From the NCBI GenBank assembly GCA_038380435.1, contig JAWZYU010000034.1:24097404-24161403 (forward strand): a stretch of DNA of 64,000 nucleotides, in the 5' to 3' direction. The DNA is from Ryuthela nishihirai. Lineage: Eukaryota; Arthropoda; Arachnida; Araneae; Heptathelidae. How positions within the stretch are numbered: position 1 is the first letter of the stretch; each line of letters starts with the position of its first letter. Shown piece after piece: positions 12,107 to 23,194 of the stretch. A model generated the notes under the pieces. That model was given only the letters and a program-made list of their open reading frames with translations. It had not been told where the DNA came from and searched no databases. The position numbers and the translations under genes are program-made.

Positions 12107-12455
12107 GTTGGGTTGTTTTACTTCTGAGCGCACTTTTTTTTTGCAAACAATGGGCTAAATATCCAGGTCACAACGACCTCGAGGGCTCAGGGAAGGTTGA
12201 GGGGAGGGGACACATTGGACATCTGTTAGGAGACTGATGGTAGCATCCCGTCAGGGTCATCTATCGTGCATGGGGATATGACTCTCCCACAAAAAGGGCC
12301 CACGGCTTTTCGTCCCATCTCCGACGATCAACATTCTTTCCAAGGCCACTGGTGTCCCCCACTGAGCGAGGGCAGGCCTCGGAGTTTTGTTTGAATCTGG
12401 GAACCGCAGATTACGAGCCTGGCGTGCTGCCGACTGAGCAACCCCTTCCCAGAAT
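12107..12455 (-). mobile_element. SINE-A copy
   Basis: Reverse orientation. It starts at GGGTTGTTTTACTTCTGAGC, passes GGGCTAAATATCCAGGTCAC and GGTGTCCCCCACTGAG, and ends in the head at ATTACGAGCCTGGCGTGC. Diverged in the middle. Confidence 0.75.
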
Positions 12456-12964
12456 TCCGTTATTTCTTCCGACAGCGATGGCCGAGAGAAGCGATATGCC
12501 AAATGAAAGCGGGAGCGTCATTGGCTGTAAAAATTTACCCCTAAACTTTATTTCCCCCCTAGAAACGGAAAATGATTAAATAACAAGCGAACGCAGGAAA
12601 GCACCTTGGGGCTGCGAACACTCTTGAGCACGGAAAGGTTGTTTAGGGGCCTAGGAGACAGGTCCCTTCCAATGGGTCGCTCGTGCTCCATCCGAAGACA
12701 CAAGAGTGGGCAACTGCCGCTTCCTCACTCGAACAGGGAGAGAAATTTTACGAGGGTCGATCACAACGAGTTAGATCTCAAACGAAGATTTCTGACGTCG
12801 AAATAGCACGTGCTCTTTCTCTCACCCTAATGGCGACGAGAATTTAAAGGCATTGAATTGCAACGAATCAGTCATCCATCAAATGAAAGTTCAAGACGCG
12901 ACATTTTCTCCTCTAATGCATGATGGCAGAAAGCGTTTTAATTGACAGAAGGAGATTGCATCAA
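12456..12964. other. No recognisable gene
   Basis: Mixed-composition sequence between two SINEs; a 66-codon plus frame at 12606 has no support. Confidence 0.4.
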
Positions 12965-13295
12965 TTTGTAGCAAGGCTCGTGATCTGCAGTTCACAGATT
13001 CACGAGTCCCGCCTGTGCCGGCGTTCAGGTTTACGTCGTCTAACCCTCAACCTGTCCCCGGGTGAGAAAGGGAACACATCTGGACTTGGAAAGACCGCCG
13101 TCTGTCGGAGGCGACTTTAAGCCGTGGTTCTATGTTGAGGACAGCCATATCTCTATGTACGTCTCTTTCTGCTAGCAGCTGGCCAACAGATCCCTTTCCC
13201 CAACTTCCTCTGAGCCATTGGGGTCTTTATCACCTGGCAATCTAGCTCATTGCCCGCAAAACAAAGAGTCGTTCACAGGTAAAGCAACCCAAGGG
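12965..13295 (+). mobile_element. SINE-A copy, diverged
   Basis: Has GGCTCGTGATCTGCAGTTC, CTTGGAAAGACCGCCGTC, TTAAGCCGTGGTTC and the closing CACAGGTAAAGCAACCCAA. Confidence 0.7.
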
Positions 13296-14591
13296 ACAAA
13301 GCCCATTGGAGAGTTGCTACTAAAAGAACAAAAAAGGCCGGTTCCCTTATCTTATTTCGAAATCAATATGAATTTCCTTAAAGGATTTCATCTTTGGTGA
13401 TGTTTTATCTTTTTACCTCTTAGAGCGCATATAGGAAGATATCTGTTTCTCCACATTTTGAATTGAAATACATTTCCTTATTCTCTTTATGACACACCTG
13501 ACGGATAATTCTCGTGGGCAAGACACACTTCATAAAATTTTAATCTGCTCCATTCCTCCACAGAATCTCATGCAGTACTGTAAACGTAAAGAATTCCCAT
13601 TTCGTACGACACAATTTATTTAGAAGCCCCCCCCCCCTCCTCCACCTCTCAAAATATTAAAAATTATAATCAGTTTAGAAATGTTTCCTCTTAATCGCAA
13701 AAACGCCTAAAAATTTCATTAAAGGCTCGTCATAAAATGGGATATAACTTTAAATTGATAAAAACTATGCGTAAAAAATAAATTACTGCTGCATATAAAA
13801 TTTTAAACAATATTTTTTAATTCACAGAATTTTATTGAAATTTTATTTTTTTTTATTTTTTACAAAGGGAGCTGTTTACTTCCTTGCTATTGGAAGAATG
13901 ATCTGTGTTGCCAGCTTTTTAAAATGAAAATTCGTCAGCTTCTGAAACGAAGCATTGTTTTCCTTCCACCCCCTCTCCGAGCCACTTGAGAACCTCTGAT
14001 TGAACAGAATTCACTTCGTTGCTAGGCAATCTCTGAGGCTTTGAAACGAACTTCGTTTCCCTCGAACTAGAGATCTTTTCTCCTCAACGTCTCCAGTTTC
14101 GTCCGCTTCCTTCGACCGCTGCGCACAATCGACAGAGACTGAAGTCTGAAACAACACGACCACGACCACCAGCTGCTGTCTCGAGGTCATCGAAGTTGAG
14201 ACTCCGCTCTTGCTGTGGCGAAAAAACTCCGCAAAACACGCTTCTTTTGGAAGTAAACCAAAAAAGGAGGAGAGGAAAGCGCGTGGGAACAGTTTATTTC
14301 ATCCGGGTAAATAACCTCGGTAATAAGCTGATTTTCCTTTTGCAAGGAAAGAGAAATTGCAAAATGAACTTCGTTCATCTGCGTCTCTGATCATCGATCG
14401 CACGAGCTCGATCTTTGCTCTCCGAACGAAGCCCGAATTCTGTTTTTTAATTGCCATTTCAAGTGGCGTTCGGTTATCTGTGCGAAATGTTTTGTTCAGA
14501 TACATGTCACATTAATTAATGCATTCCAGATATTAAGTAATGAACAGAATTAAGATACCTCCATCGAGAAGGAGCGAGCGCGGGTTCACTT
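13296..14591. other. No recognisable gene
   Basis: AT-rich sequence with a poly-C run near 13630. Around 14190-14390 two opposite 63-64 codon frames overlap, without splice or domain support. Confidence 0.4.
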
Positions 14592-14985
14592 TTCAGTGGC
14601 GCTCTCTACGCTCGAAATCTGCAGTTCCCACGTTCGAGTCCCAACTGCGCATGCTCTCAGATCTATCTCCATTAGACTCCTCATCCTACCCTCGCGACAT
14701 AGGCGACACAATTCGGTTTCGAAGGGCACCCTCGGTCAGATGGGACGTTAAGCCATGGTCCTCCCCGATCGGAGAGCCACGGACCCTGTGCACTTTAAAG
14801 AACTCGTCTTGACGGGAGGCTATCATCTGTTCAGTGGGTCCCCTTTGAATATCCTTGACGAGAGGCTACCATCTGTCCAGTGGGTCCCCTTCTCACAACT
14901 TTCTCTGAGCCTTCGGTGTCCATGTGACCATTTAGCCCATTGTGTGCAAAAAAGTGCCGCTCAGAGGTAAAACAACTCAACCGAC
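14592..14985 (+). mobile_element. SINE-A copy with internal duplication
   Basis: Carries the B-box-like CACGTTCGAGTCCCAAC, GATGGGACGTTAAGCC, and the terminal AAAAAGTGCCGCTCAGAGG. The segment CTTGACGGGAGGCTATCATC..CAGTGGGTCCCC occurs twice in tandem (about 14809-14888). Confidence 0.8.
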
Positions 14986-14997
14986 CTCTTCTTCTCC

Positions 14998-15043
14998 TTA
15001 CACTTGGGGGGCGCCCCCCTTGTACGGCGCCCCCCAAGTGTAA
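14998..15043. repeat. Perfect 18-bp GC-rich inverted repeat
   Basis: Arms 14998-15015 and 15026-15043 are exact reverse complements (TTACACTTGGGGGGCGCC and its complement) around a 10-base loop. It sits directly behind the end of a SINE-A copy and before a short tandem repeat. Confidence 0.9.
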
Positions 15044-15045
15044 AC

Positions 15046-15114
15046 GTACGCTTAGTCCATCCGTACGCTTAGTCCATCCGGTACGCTTAGTCCATCTTAC
15101 GCTTAGTCCATCCG
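15046..15114. repeat. 17-18 bp tandem repeat, four units
   Basis: Four near-identical copies of GTACGCTTAGTCCATCC follow the hairpin at 14998-15043 immediately. Confidence 0.9.
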
Positions 15115-15974
15115 GGGCCAAACAGCCTAATCCTTCATTTGAATTGAGAGAAAAACCCTCAACAGACAAACCCAGGTTATGATCCGAATTGAAAATGTTG
15201 GCGGATTTGGCAATCAGGTGCCAACTTTATAGAGCTTATAAAAAAATAAGAATTTTTAATTTAAAAATGAATTCTTTATATTTTAAGACAATTTTATTTA
15301 AAAAAATTAATTTATTAAATAGTTAATATTAAAGAAAAATTTTTTTAAATTATCTTCTTAAGTACCTAAATGAGGCGCTTCTTAAATGCGCCTCATTTTT
15401 ATGAACGAAAAAGAAAAAAGCAAGAAATGCATTTTTCTTCTACACAAAGCAAAATTTCTAATAATCATATTCTTTTTAAGTTAATATGAATTATGCTATT
15501 TCATAATTTGGCAATATGCTTTACCTTTTATTTTTAAATTATATTTCATTTTGTTCACTTTTTTTAGTGTCGATTCCCAGAAGATTTTGAAACTAAAAAT
15601 ACTTATGCTCTGCTTCGAATCAGAAAACTGCTCTATTCGCTCTGTTATGCTGACGTCATAAGCTTTCATTTGAATTATGGCTCGCAATGACACGGGAGGG
15701 GAACCACAAGGTCATCTGGATGTGTTGATACTTAAGACACTTCCTGGAATCGAACTACGTCTCTGGCATCGTCAGTAGTTCACCTCTGAGTAGCGCTTTT
15801 GTGCACTCTGTGGTTTGAATGGCGAATGCCTCAGAACACGAAGAAAAGGGAGCTCTCAGTGAACAGCTCTCACAGAGAAGGGAGCTCTCAGTGAACAGCT
15901 CTCTCAGAGAAGGGAGCTCTCATTGAACAGCTCTCTCAGAGACTGCCGGAAGCCTCGCCTCAAGTGCTTTCGGG
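15115..15974. other. AT-rich stretch with a hairpin and a 32-bp tandem repeat
   Basis: 15368-15378 and 15388-15398 form an exact 11-bp inverted repeat (AAATGAGGCGC) around a 9-base loop. 15848-15943 is a 32-bp unit (GGGAGCTCTCAGTGAACAGC and 12 more bases) in three copies. No gene seen. Confidence 0.7.
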
Positions 15975-16190
15975 AGGTTCTTTAACGTGCACCGGTTATG
16001 GCTACCTCGTGCACATAGGTGCCATGTCTTAATGTCGGACATCTGACGAACGGTGACCTTTCGAAGACCGTCGATGTCCCCTTTCTCATCGAGAGCCACG
16101 TGGAGATAAATACCAAAACTGGCACACAGTTGGAACTCACAGTTAGGAACTGCAGATTAAGGACCGAGTTAACGCTAAGCTGCAACTAGC
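15975..16190 (-). mobile_element. SINE-A, old truncated copy
   Basis: Reverse-oriented fragment with TTCTTTAACGTGCACCGG, a GACCTTTCGAAGACCGTCG segment and AGGAACTGCAGATTAAGG. It lacks the 3' end and lies next to a fuller copy. Confidence 0.55.
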
Positions 16191-16204
16191 TCGAGATATC
16201 ATTG

Positions 16205-16604
16205 CAGGATTCGGTTGGTTGGTTGGTTGTTTTACCTCTGAGCGGCAATTGATTTCTCACCATGGGCTAAATGGCCAGGTCACAAGGACCCCGAAGGCTC
16301 AGAGAAGGTTTGGGGAGAGGACCCACTGGAACAGCTGTTAGGAGACGGATGGTAGCCTCCCGTCAAGGAGCCATCCAGCGTGTCCTTTAACGTGCACAGA
16401 GTATGGCTCTCCAGCACACGGGGCCACGGCTTCATGTCCCAACCGACGGACGGCGGCCTTTCCAAGCCCATCGGTATCCCCTACTGACTGTATGCAGGGC
16501 GGGGAGTTTTGTGGAGATAAACCTCAACGCTGACCCAGCTGGGACTCGAACCTAGGAACTACAGATTAGGAGCCTGGCGCGCTACCGACTGAGCCACCGC
16601 CGCC
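16205..16604 (-). mobile_element. SINE-A, full-length copy
   Basis: Nearly complete 400-bp copy in reverse. Its 3' end is GGTTGTTTTACCTCTGAGCG, and the tRNA-like head at the high-coordinate end contains GGGACTCGAACCTAGG (B box) and GCGCGCTACCGACTGAGCCA (A box). It is a good reference for the family. Confidence 0.85.
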
Positions 16605-17029
16605 CCTCGTCGGAGGATGCACACAAGGCAAGTCTCATTTCCCTCCAGGTTGATGTCATCACTCCATGCAAGACAGAAACGAGACTCGGTCTGTGAACAG
16701 CAGAGATCTTCATTTCAGCCTCCAGTTGTTTGATCGTGTGCTGCCGCAATAGTTGTATGATCTAAGACATCGGTGTTGGGTAAATGATGTTGGATTGTGT
16801 TCATAGACACAGTTGTGCCATAGTCTTCCTGAAGGTCATCTCTTAGCTGGCTGAATGTTCTCATTCATCAGAGATGGCATTCCTTTGGGAGCTGTGGCCA
16901 GGTCGACGCGCACATTGGTGTGCTGTAACAGTGGTGCTCAACCTGTGGAACATCACCACCCTCAAAATAGCACACGAATATTTTAAAGACAAAATAGAAT
17001 TTGACGACGCGATAAAACTCGATTAATAG
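16605..17029. other. No recognisable gene
   Basis: Moderately GC-balanced sequence between a SINE and the 3' end of a LINE. A SINE-B-like GAGGTCCCGCCATCCTCACA lies just beyond, at about 17115. Confidence 0.4.
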
Positions 17030-20000
17030 ACTAAATTCTTTTGAAGACTCGATAACGCTGATAATAAACTCTTATTTTCTTTATTTTTTGGTTGCAATAA
17101 CGTGATTTCTTCTGAGGTCCCGCCATCCTCACAGACCTTCTCATCATCATCACCATCATCATCCTCAAGCAGCCATGGGCTACGGTGGTCAAACCACACA
17201 GCGCAGTTTAATTCTCCAAGCATATCTGTCCTGAACTACATCTGCTGCATCCGGCCACTGTACACCAATTCTAACAAGGTCCTGTTTGACATTGTCTGCC
17301 CACCACATCCTAGGTCTCCCCCTCATTCTGAGGCCTCTAGGCACACTGTTCATAATCCTATTCGCCAATCTATAATTATTCATACGGGCAACATGGCCAA
17401 ACCAACGGAGTCTCTCTCTGCACAATATGCTGCTTAAAGGAGGTTGCAGACTCCTTTGCCTAACCTCATCATTAGTTACAAAATTAAACCACCTAATACC
17501 CAAGATACTGCGTAAGCATCTAGAATCAAAAGCATCTAGTTTCCTGTTATCTTGTTTACACAGCGTCCAAGTTTCACTACCATAACTAACCCTAGAAAGA
17601 ATCAAACTATTATACAGTCTAATTTTAGTCTTTAGGTGTATACGCCTATTTCTCCACAATCTCCATAGATTCTTAAAATTCCCGGCAGCAATACCTATTC
17701 GTCTGTTAATCTCAAGCCGCATATCACCAGTATCTGTTATGTAGCTCCCAAGGTAATTAAACTGTGACACCTGCTCAAGACTGCAACCATTCAGATTAAC
17801 TTAATCACAGCCTGCCTGACCAATTTTCATCACTTTAGTTTTCTCTCTGTTTGTAACCAAACCTACCCTACTCTCAGTTTCATCAACAGCTCGAATGAAA
17901 GAGTTCATCTCATCAACATCATTTGCCAAAAGGGCTAAATCATCAGCATAATCTAAATCAGAAATTTTCTTATCTCCAGTATATTTAAGGCCCAAATCTT
18001 TCCCTTGAAGTGAATTTCGCATAACATAATCAACAACCAAACTAAACAGAAAAGGAGACAAAATGCACCCTTGTCGAACACCAGAAGCAATGCTAAACCA
18101 ATTGCTACAAGACTTACCAACTCTCACACATGACTCAGTGTTATTATAGAGAGCTTTCATTATGTTAACTAACTTGTCTGGTATACCATATGATCTCACA
18201 ATCAACCACAAATTATGACGATCAACAGAGTCGAAATCCTTTTTGAAATCAACAAAGCTGGCAACCAAAGGTTTCTGAAACTCTAAACATTTCTCAAGAA
18301 TCTGCCTAAGTGAAAATATCTGATCCACACATCCCCTACCACTTCTGAATCCACATTGCTCATCACGCAATTGCCTGTCAACCCCATTCTTAATTCTATT
18401 AAGCACAATCATGGAAAGAACTTTACCTGGAACAGAGAGTAGGCTGCTACCACTATAATTATCACAATAACTGCGATCACCTTTTTTGACAATAGGGATA
18501 AAAATAGTGTCGTGCTCACAGCGAATTCCCCCTGTGGACACGACTTTGGAGGCCGGAAGGTTCCAGAACACTGGCTGTGGAGCCAGCCGCCATTTCGCAA
18601 ATTCGGCAGAACACGCAAGCGAAGGTCAAGGTGACCTCCTGATCCCCCCCCCCCCTCCCCCGCAGCGGCGAGCGCGGAGGACGCCTCATTTTCGGATCCA
18701 CGCCAAGGAACACGGAGAGGGAGAAGGGGAGGGGGGAACGCTTACATTGGATCTTCCCCAGTCGACCAATAGGAGACAAACACATCGCGCTTTAGAACGA
18801 ACGATTGGTGTAAAGACGAGAACAAAGACCGAGAGAGTCTTCCTCAGGAAGAAGCGACCAAACTTCAGCCCATTCGTTCGACTACCGCTCTTCGTGTGAG
18901 ACGAGTACTTTTTCGGCTGCGAGTTATTAAGATATTGCAGGACGCCTCGTGCCTGCGCTGCAGACAGGCCAAAAGCATGGACAAAGATGCTACCCTACGG
19001 GCGGAACATCAATAGCTGGACAAGGAAGGAGGTAAGGGAAAATTCTTATCAGCTATGGGCTCCCATTTCGATTATGCAGTGTTCAGCCGCCGTCACTAAA
19101 ACTCCCATAGGGAACATTTGGTTATAATGCTCAGAACAGTGGCCCGAGTTTTGGCCAGAACAGTGACTCTAAAGACAGTTCTCAGTTTAAATGTAAGGAC
19201 TTCGAACAAGTAGAGTAAGGACTCTAGTAAGGACTCTCGAACAAGTAGAGGGCGATGACTGACCTCAGTAATGAATCAGGAATTGTATGATTTTTATATG
19301 TCTAGTTAAGCGATCGACTTAATAAAATAATGTTTGTTTGGTACCCCTTTGTCTTGTCGAGTTATGTCCTAACAGGAGAGGAGAGATCGGCCGCCTATGA
19401 ATGTCTATTATTTTAAATGTTAGAGGGAAAAGAACCTGGCTCTGTCAACAGCGTAACTAGAAAAATAAAATACACAACGCAATTCACCGTCGTTTTTGGA
19501 GAATTGAAGTTACAAGCTAATTTCTCCCCTAGTTGTGTCCATCCTATCTCCGAGAGCAGGTGGGGTGCACAACAATAGCTCTGGTAAAATATTTATGAAC
19601 CATGCCTTTGTCATAAAAGATATTCAGAATTTCAGTCATTCAACTGGTAACCGAAACATTCCCAGCTCTAAGCATTTCAGTACTAATTTCACCTACCCCT
19701 GGGGATTTATGTAGTTTAAGTTTAGAAACAGCCAAAATAACTTCAGATTGTGTTATAGGGCCAATACTGAAGCCACCAAATTTTCCCTCCACAGAAGCCC
19801 ACCAATGCAGCAAATTCTGAATTCATAATCAAGCTCAGAGCCTTATTTCAGTGCAATCCAGTAGGTTTATATGGTCAGCACCAGGACCCTGTGTGGTTGA
19901 CCACTCCTCTCAGCAGAGTAGAAAAAAAACAGAAAAGTAATCGTAGTTGTCCAGACCAGTAGGCCACAGTGATCTGGCAAGTCCTCCCCTTCCATTCACT

Positions 20001-20168
20001 TCCACATTTATGGAAATGTGGAAAAATATGCATTCTCTCGTGGAGAATGCCTGCACCACCAGACGGCAGGGTCGGACATTATGTGCTATGCCTGGCCTGT
20101 TCTATGCATCATCACAGGGGATTGGTGTATAGCTCTCCTTCGAGTGACTACCTAGCAACCATTTACAT
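17030..20168 (-). mobile_element. RTE-like LINE, copy 1, broken and hosting a solo LTR
   Basis: A non-LTR retrotransposon read on the minus strand. Its 3' end (low coordinates) has a short (GAT)n tail at about 17140-17165. Above it is the C-terminal region with RLRWFGHVARM and RGRPRMWWADNVKQDL (17189-17770). The reverse-transcriptase core follows (17801-18571), with QCGFRSGRGCVDQIF, FVDFKKDFDSVDRHNLW, GVRQGCILSPFLF and the catalytic DYADDLALL. The element is interrupted at 18508-19574 by an LTR, resumes at 19575 (GCTCTGGTAAAAT), lacks the endonuclease region, and ends in a 5' untranslated part at about 19780-20168. The endonuclease type in sister copies and the RT suggest an RTE/BovB-like element; the clade is inferred. 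Confidence 0.85.
18508..19574. mobile_element. Solo LTR (about 1067 bp) nested in a LINE
   Basis: The LINE sequence breaks at 18507 and resumes at 19575. The insert begins TGTCGTGCTC and ends TGCACAACA, so it has TG..CA ends. It is flanked by the 4-bp direct repeat ATAG (18504-18507 and 19575-19578). The intact LINE at 34895-34925 shows the uninterrupted target. An AATAAA lies about 810 bp into the element on the plus strand (near 19320), as expected for an LTR polyadenylation signal. It has no internal coding region; a 137-codon frame at 18486-18899 crosses the junction and is not a gene. Confidence 0.75.
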
Positions 20169-20237
20169 ATAGTGAGAAATATGCATATAAAGAGCAAGAA
20201 ACTTTTGACACATTCTCTTATGTTTTTTTTTCTCCAG

Positions 20238-20360
20238 ATGATGGATGCAGTTAAAGTCTGCCGTTTGAATTGCACGAATAATGAATGCGACCAAATGCAA
20301 GATACATTCAATTATGTTTGCGAAAAATCACCATCGGAAAGAATAGAATGCTGTCGTTGT
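20238..20360 (+). CDS. Exon 4 (copy A) of a secreted cysteine-rich protein gene
   Basis: Acceptor TTTTTTTTTCTCCAG and donor GTAAGTATT bound 41 codons in phase 0. Cysteines occur as VCRLNC, NECD, YVCEK and ECCRC: seven in this exon. It is the counterpart of 44207-44332. The upstream exons (signal peptide and exon 3) of this copy are not seen between the LINE and the left end of the window, so copy A may be a partial duplicate or may use exons outside the window. I recognise no family. The spacing of cysteines and the many charged residues suggest a small disulfide-bonded extracellular protein, possibly a venom or haemolymph component, but that role is speculation. Confidence 0.6.
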
Positions 20361-20662
20361 GTAAGTATTAAAGTTTTAAACTTTTAATAATTGTATTAAT
20401 TTAGAGGAAATATATTCTTGAGTCTTGGGATAAGAATCCTCGACCTCTTGATGACATCAAATTTTTGTGTTGAGGAATTGGGAAAAGATTGATATATCCT
20501 CACTTTAGAGCGTTTTCTTGTTATTAGGTGTTAAGAACAAAGGACACCATTTTTTGACTTCGCTGTCGGCACGTAAATTTCGGGCTGCCATATCGTAGTA
20601 GGCTCCGTAGCAATCTGTGTTGTTAGTGCGTAGAAGGCTCCATAGCAATCTGGGTTGTAGCT

Positions 20663-20992
20663 ATGGAGCCTACTAAAGACGGGGAAAGCAACTGGGGGAC
20701 GACGCGAAAAACATTCATGCCGATTTATCACAAGTATATGGGGATCATGTCTGTTCATATGGCACTGATGCGGGATTGGTACGGTAATTCAGAGAAGGAT
20801 GGCAGAGCTTCGAAGACTTCCCCCCGTGCAGGAAGACCGAAGAAGAGCGTGAAAGAGAGAACCATCGCTGCTGTTTCGTGAGCTCATTAAGGAAAACCTA
20901 CACGTGCCAAATGGGAAGCCCACGAGCTAACAAACAGCAAAAAAAGGGCTGGAGTTGAATAGTGCAGGAAGATGCTGGCAATGTTTGAACCT
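20663..20992 (+). pseudogene. Truncated mariner transposase relic (copy A)
   Basis: Reads from ATGGAGCCTACTAAAGACGG into a frame containing RDWYGNSEKDGRA and KERTIAAVS, matching the fuller relic at 44684-45664. The reading stops at about 20992 (GTTTGAACCTAA), where the copies diverge. Only the N-terminal third remains; no catalytic core. Confidence 0.6.
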
Positions 20993-22205
20993 AACAGTTG
21001 TTAGGGGGTAAGTGTTGAAATAATTCCTCTCCCTCTAAGTTATGATTTGCATGTCTATTATTTTAAGTACTTTGCATAATTTCTCATGAAAGCTGCTGGC
21101 CGTTGTTACTCATTTGCTATATAATCAAAGTTACTAGAACAGCTTAACAAAATAATATTAATTCTTGCTTGTATTATAACCAAACACTTTAATAGTTAGA
21201 AATATTTAGAGTTTAATAGGAGTTTTCAAAACAGTAGGTAAACTTTCCTGAGTTAGAGTTCATGATGACTCTTACAAAAAATGAACTATTCTCATAAAAA
21301 CTTCTTAAGGTGTCTGAAGGTTTTTCTCTAGCTCACGTCGATTGGGTCAGTGACCAACAGTTGCAGACATTGTCTTTTTATAGTGATGGACCGAGCTTAG
21401 TAATTACAAGAATTTTCTTATTCAAGAAAAATGAACATAATCGATTTGTATCTCAGTTTGTTGTCCTTGACGTCACGGAAACAGGAGCAGAGGGGTGGGG
21501 AGCATTCGTCTTTAGCAGGTACTTTTCACCTGTAGATTGGAATATCATCGTCCCATGCGATGGCAAACGAAGGGATAACATGGAATGTCACACGGCAGCA
21601 GGAACGAAGGGATGTCACGACGACGGCGAGGTGAACATTTAGTCATTCGGCTGAGGTTTCAAAACTAAAATGTCAATCGTTCAGCATTCGGTAATTTTAA
21701 CAGCTATGCTTTCAAAGATGGTTCGCACTCACTTTTCGAAAGGAACATCACTCCTCTTTACATTAAATAATGGGTTTCCAGAGTTTTGTTTTCTGCTGTC
21801 GTATCCCACTAGGTTTTGCCTTTGGTGTAATGAAAGTGTAACACCTGTAACTGTAGGGATGTCTCCTATAAACTCTCTGATGGCCACTGTTAAGTTACAC
21901 ACTCGAATTTTAAATTCACTGCCTAAGGCTTTTGAGTCTCCACACTGAATATTTTTACTAGGGACCACAAGTTCTAATACAAGCACCACTTTCGTTAACA
22001 CTGTTATGATTACACTTCCAACACTAGCTAACACTTTCTTTCTCCTATCGATACCAAGACAAAAATGACATAGGATGAAAAGTCAGACACATTATATAGG
22101 TTACAATTATTTATTTAATTTATACATTTCATTTTTTGCATCGTCGACAATAGCATTATATTTCAGAGTACACACAAATCCAGAATCTTCATAATTCAAC
22201 AGACC
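20993..22205. other. Sequence unique to duplicate copy A, left part
   Basis: Absent from copy B. Contains a 110-codon plus-strand open frame at 21310-21642 that begins with GTG and has no early ATG. Its stretch LQTLSFYSDGPSLVI..HNRFVSQFVVLDV has a faint likeness to the C-terminal region of anaphase-promoting complex subunit 4. It could be a stray exon or chance. A minus frame at 21729-22034 has a hydrophobic start but no ATG. The polyadenylation signal of the PC4-like gene lies at 22110-22115. Confidence 0.25.
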
Positions 22206-22900
22206 TCATTTCCGGGCCGTATCCACAAACACTTGTGCCAAGGCATTAATGTCCAAGTCACCAGACCACCCAACGATGGTCACTAGTTTTTCTTCGGGTT
22301 GAAGTCCATCTAACGGAATCAGATGTGTTAGTTCTTATTGGAAAATGTCCACCAACAGCTGATAAACACACTTCGGTCCTTCGAAAACAGGACCCAGCAA
22401 AGAGGGTAGAACTGATTCTGAATGTTCTATAATAGCAGTACAGAGATGGTGATCTTTGAGAGTTCCACACATGTTATGCACGACACGCATCACTTCGTCT
22501 ATGTGGATAGCCAGCGTGAACCACAGCGACGCGTTCAGAGTTATACTGCGACTCACAACACGGAATGTAGAGTTCTCGTAGCAGCTGATTCTTTGATGAA
22601 GTCGACACAGCGTTCACCACCTACGTTGCGAGACATGTAGGCACATAAACCAGGCATCACGTGCCATGTCTGTTGATCGGGACCGATTTTCACTTGGTCC
22701 TCTATGTGGGGCACCGTGGCACACAAAGCCTCCCATTCAGGTATGGAGAGGGTAATCTCCACAGGTGTAGGGTAGATGAGTTCACCATTTTCATATTTCT
22801 TGTAGCGACGTACGTGCACAGAAAACTTATTTTTGAATAGCGAAGGCACGATGTAAACATCTTCACCGAGACACCTCGTATCTGGATTGCTAGCCTGCAT
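22206..22900 (-). pseudogene. Decayed gene with a PC4-like DNA-binding domain
   Basis: Read on the minus strand from the ATG at 22900. Residues about 20-70 contain KFSVHVRRYKKYENGE, then a Pro, an ITLSIPEWEAL segment and HIEDQV. This is the beta-strand/helix pattern of the transcriptional coactivator PC4/p15 family, which binds single-stranded DNA. The first frame stops at 22553. The likely continuation is one frame over (22556 down to 22206), is broken by one TAA near 22335, and ends at 22206-22208, so I see one frameshift and one stop. An AATAAA in the sense direction follows at 22115-22110. Upstream (22925-22990) are a TTAAATAGG TATA-like element about 35-40 bp before the ATG and a CTAGGTGGCGCTGC motif. 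No introns are apparent. It could be a viral or large-transposon gene, or a retrocopy; its absence from copy B shows it is not part of the cysteine-rich gene. Confidence 0.5.
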
Positions 22901-23194
22901 CGTGAACAATGACGCACTCAACAGTTGATACCTATTTAACGTGGGAAAGCAGCGCCACCTAGGACATCCAATCAGGACCCGTTTTATCAGGAAATATAAT
23001 AAGCCAATAGGAGATGATGGAGCGATTGGACTTTGTAATTATTAATGAGGATTGCATCACCCTTTCTGTGAGGGGTTGCCACCGAAAATTTTGCAATTGT
23101 TTTGAGGATTGCACCAGCCATTCTGAGCGTTGCCACACAAAGTTTAGTTGGACTTGGCAAATTTCAGATGAACGCAGATACCAAGGGAGTTTGT

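Noticed and set aside
18486..18899. Plus-strand 137-codon frame
   Set aside because: It crosses the junction of the LINE and the solo LTR and includes a poly-C run. No domain recognised.
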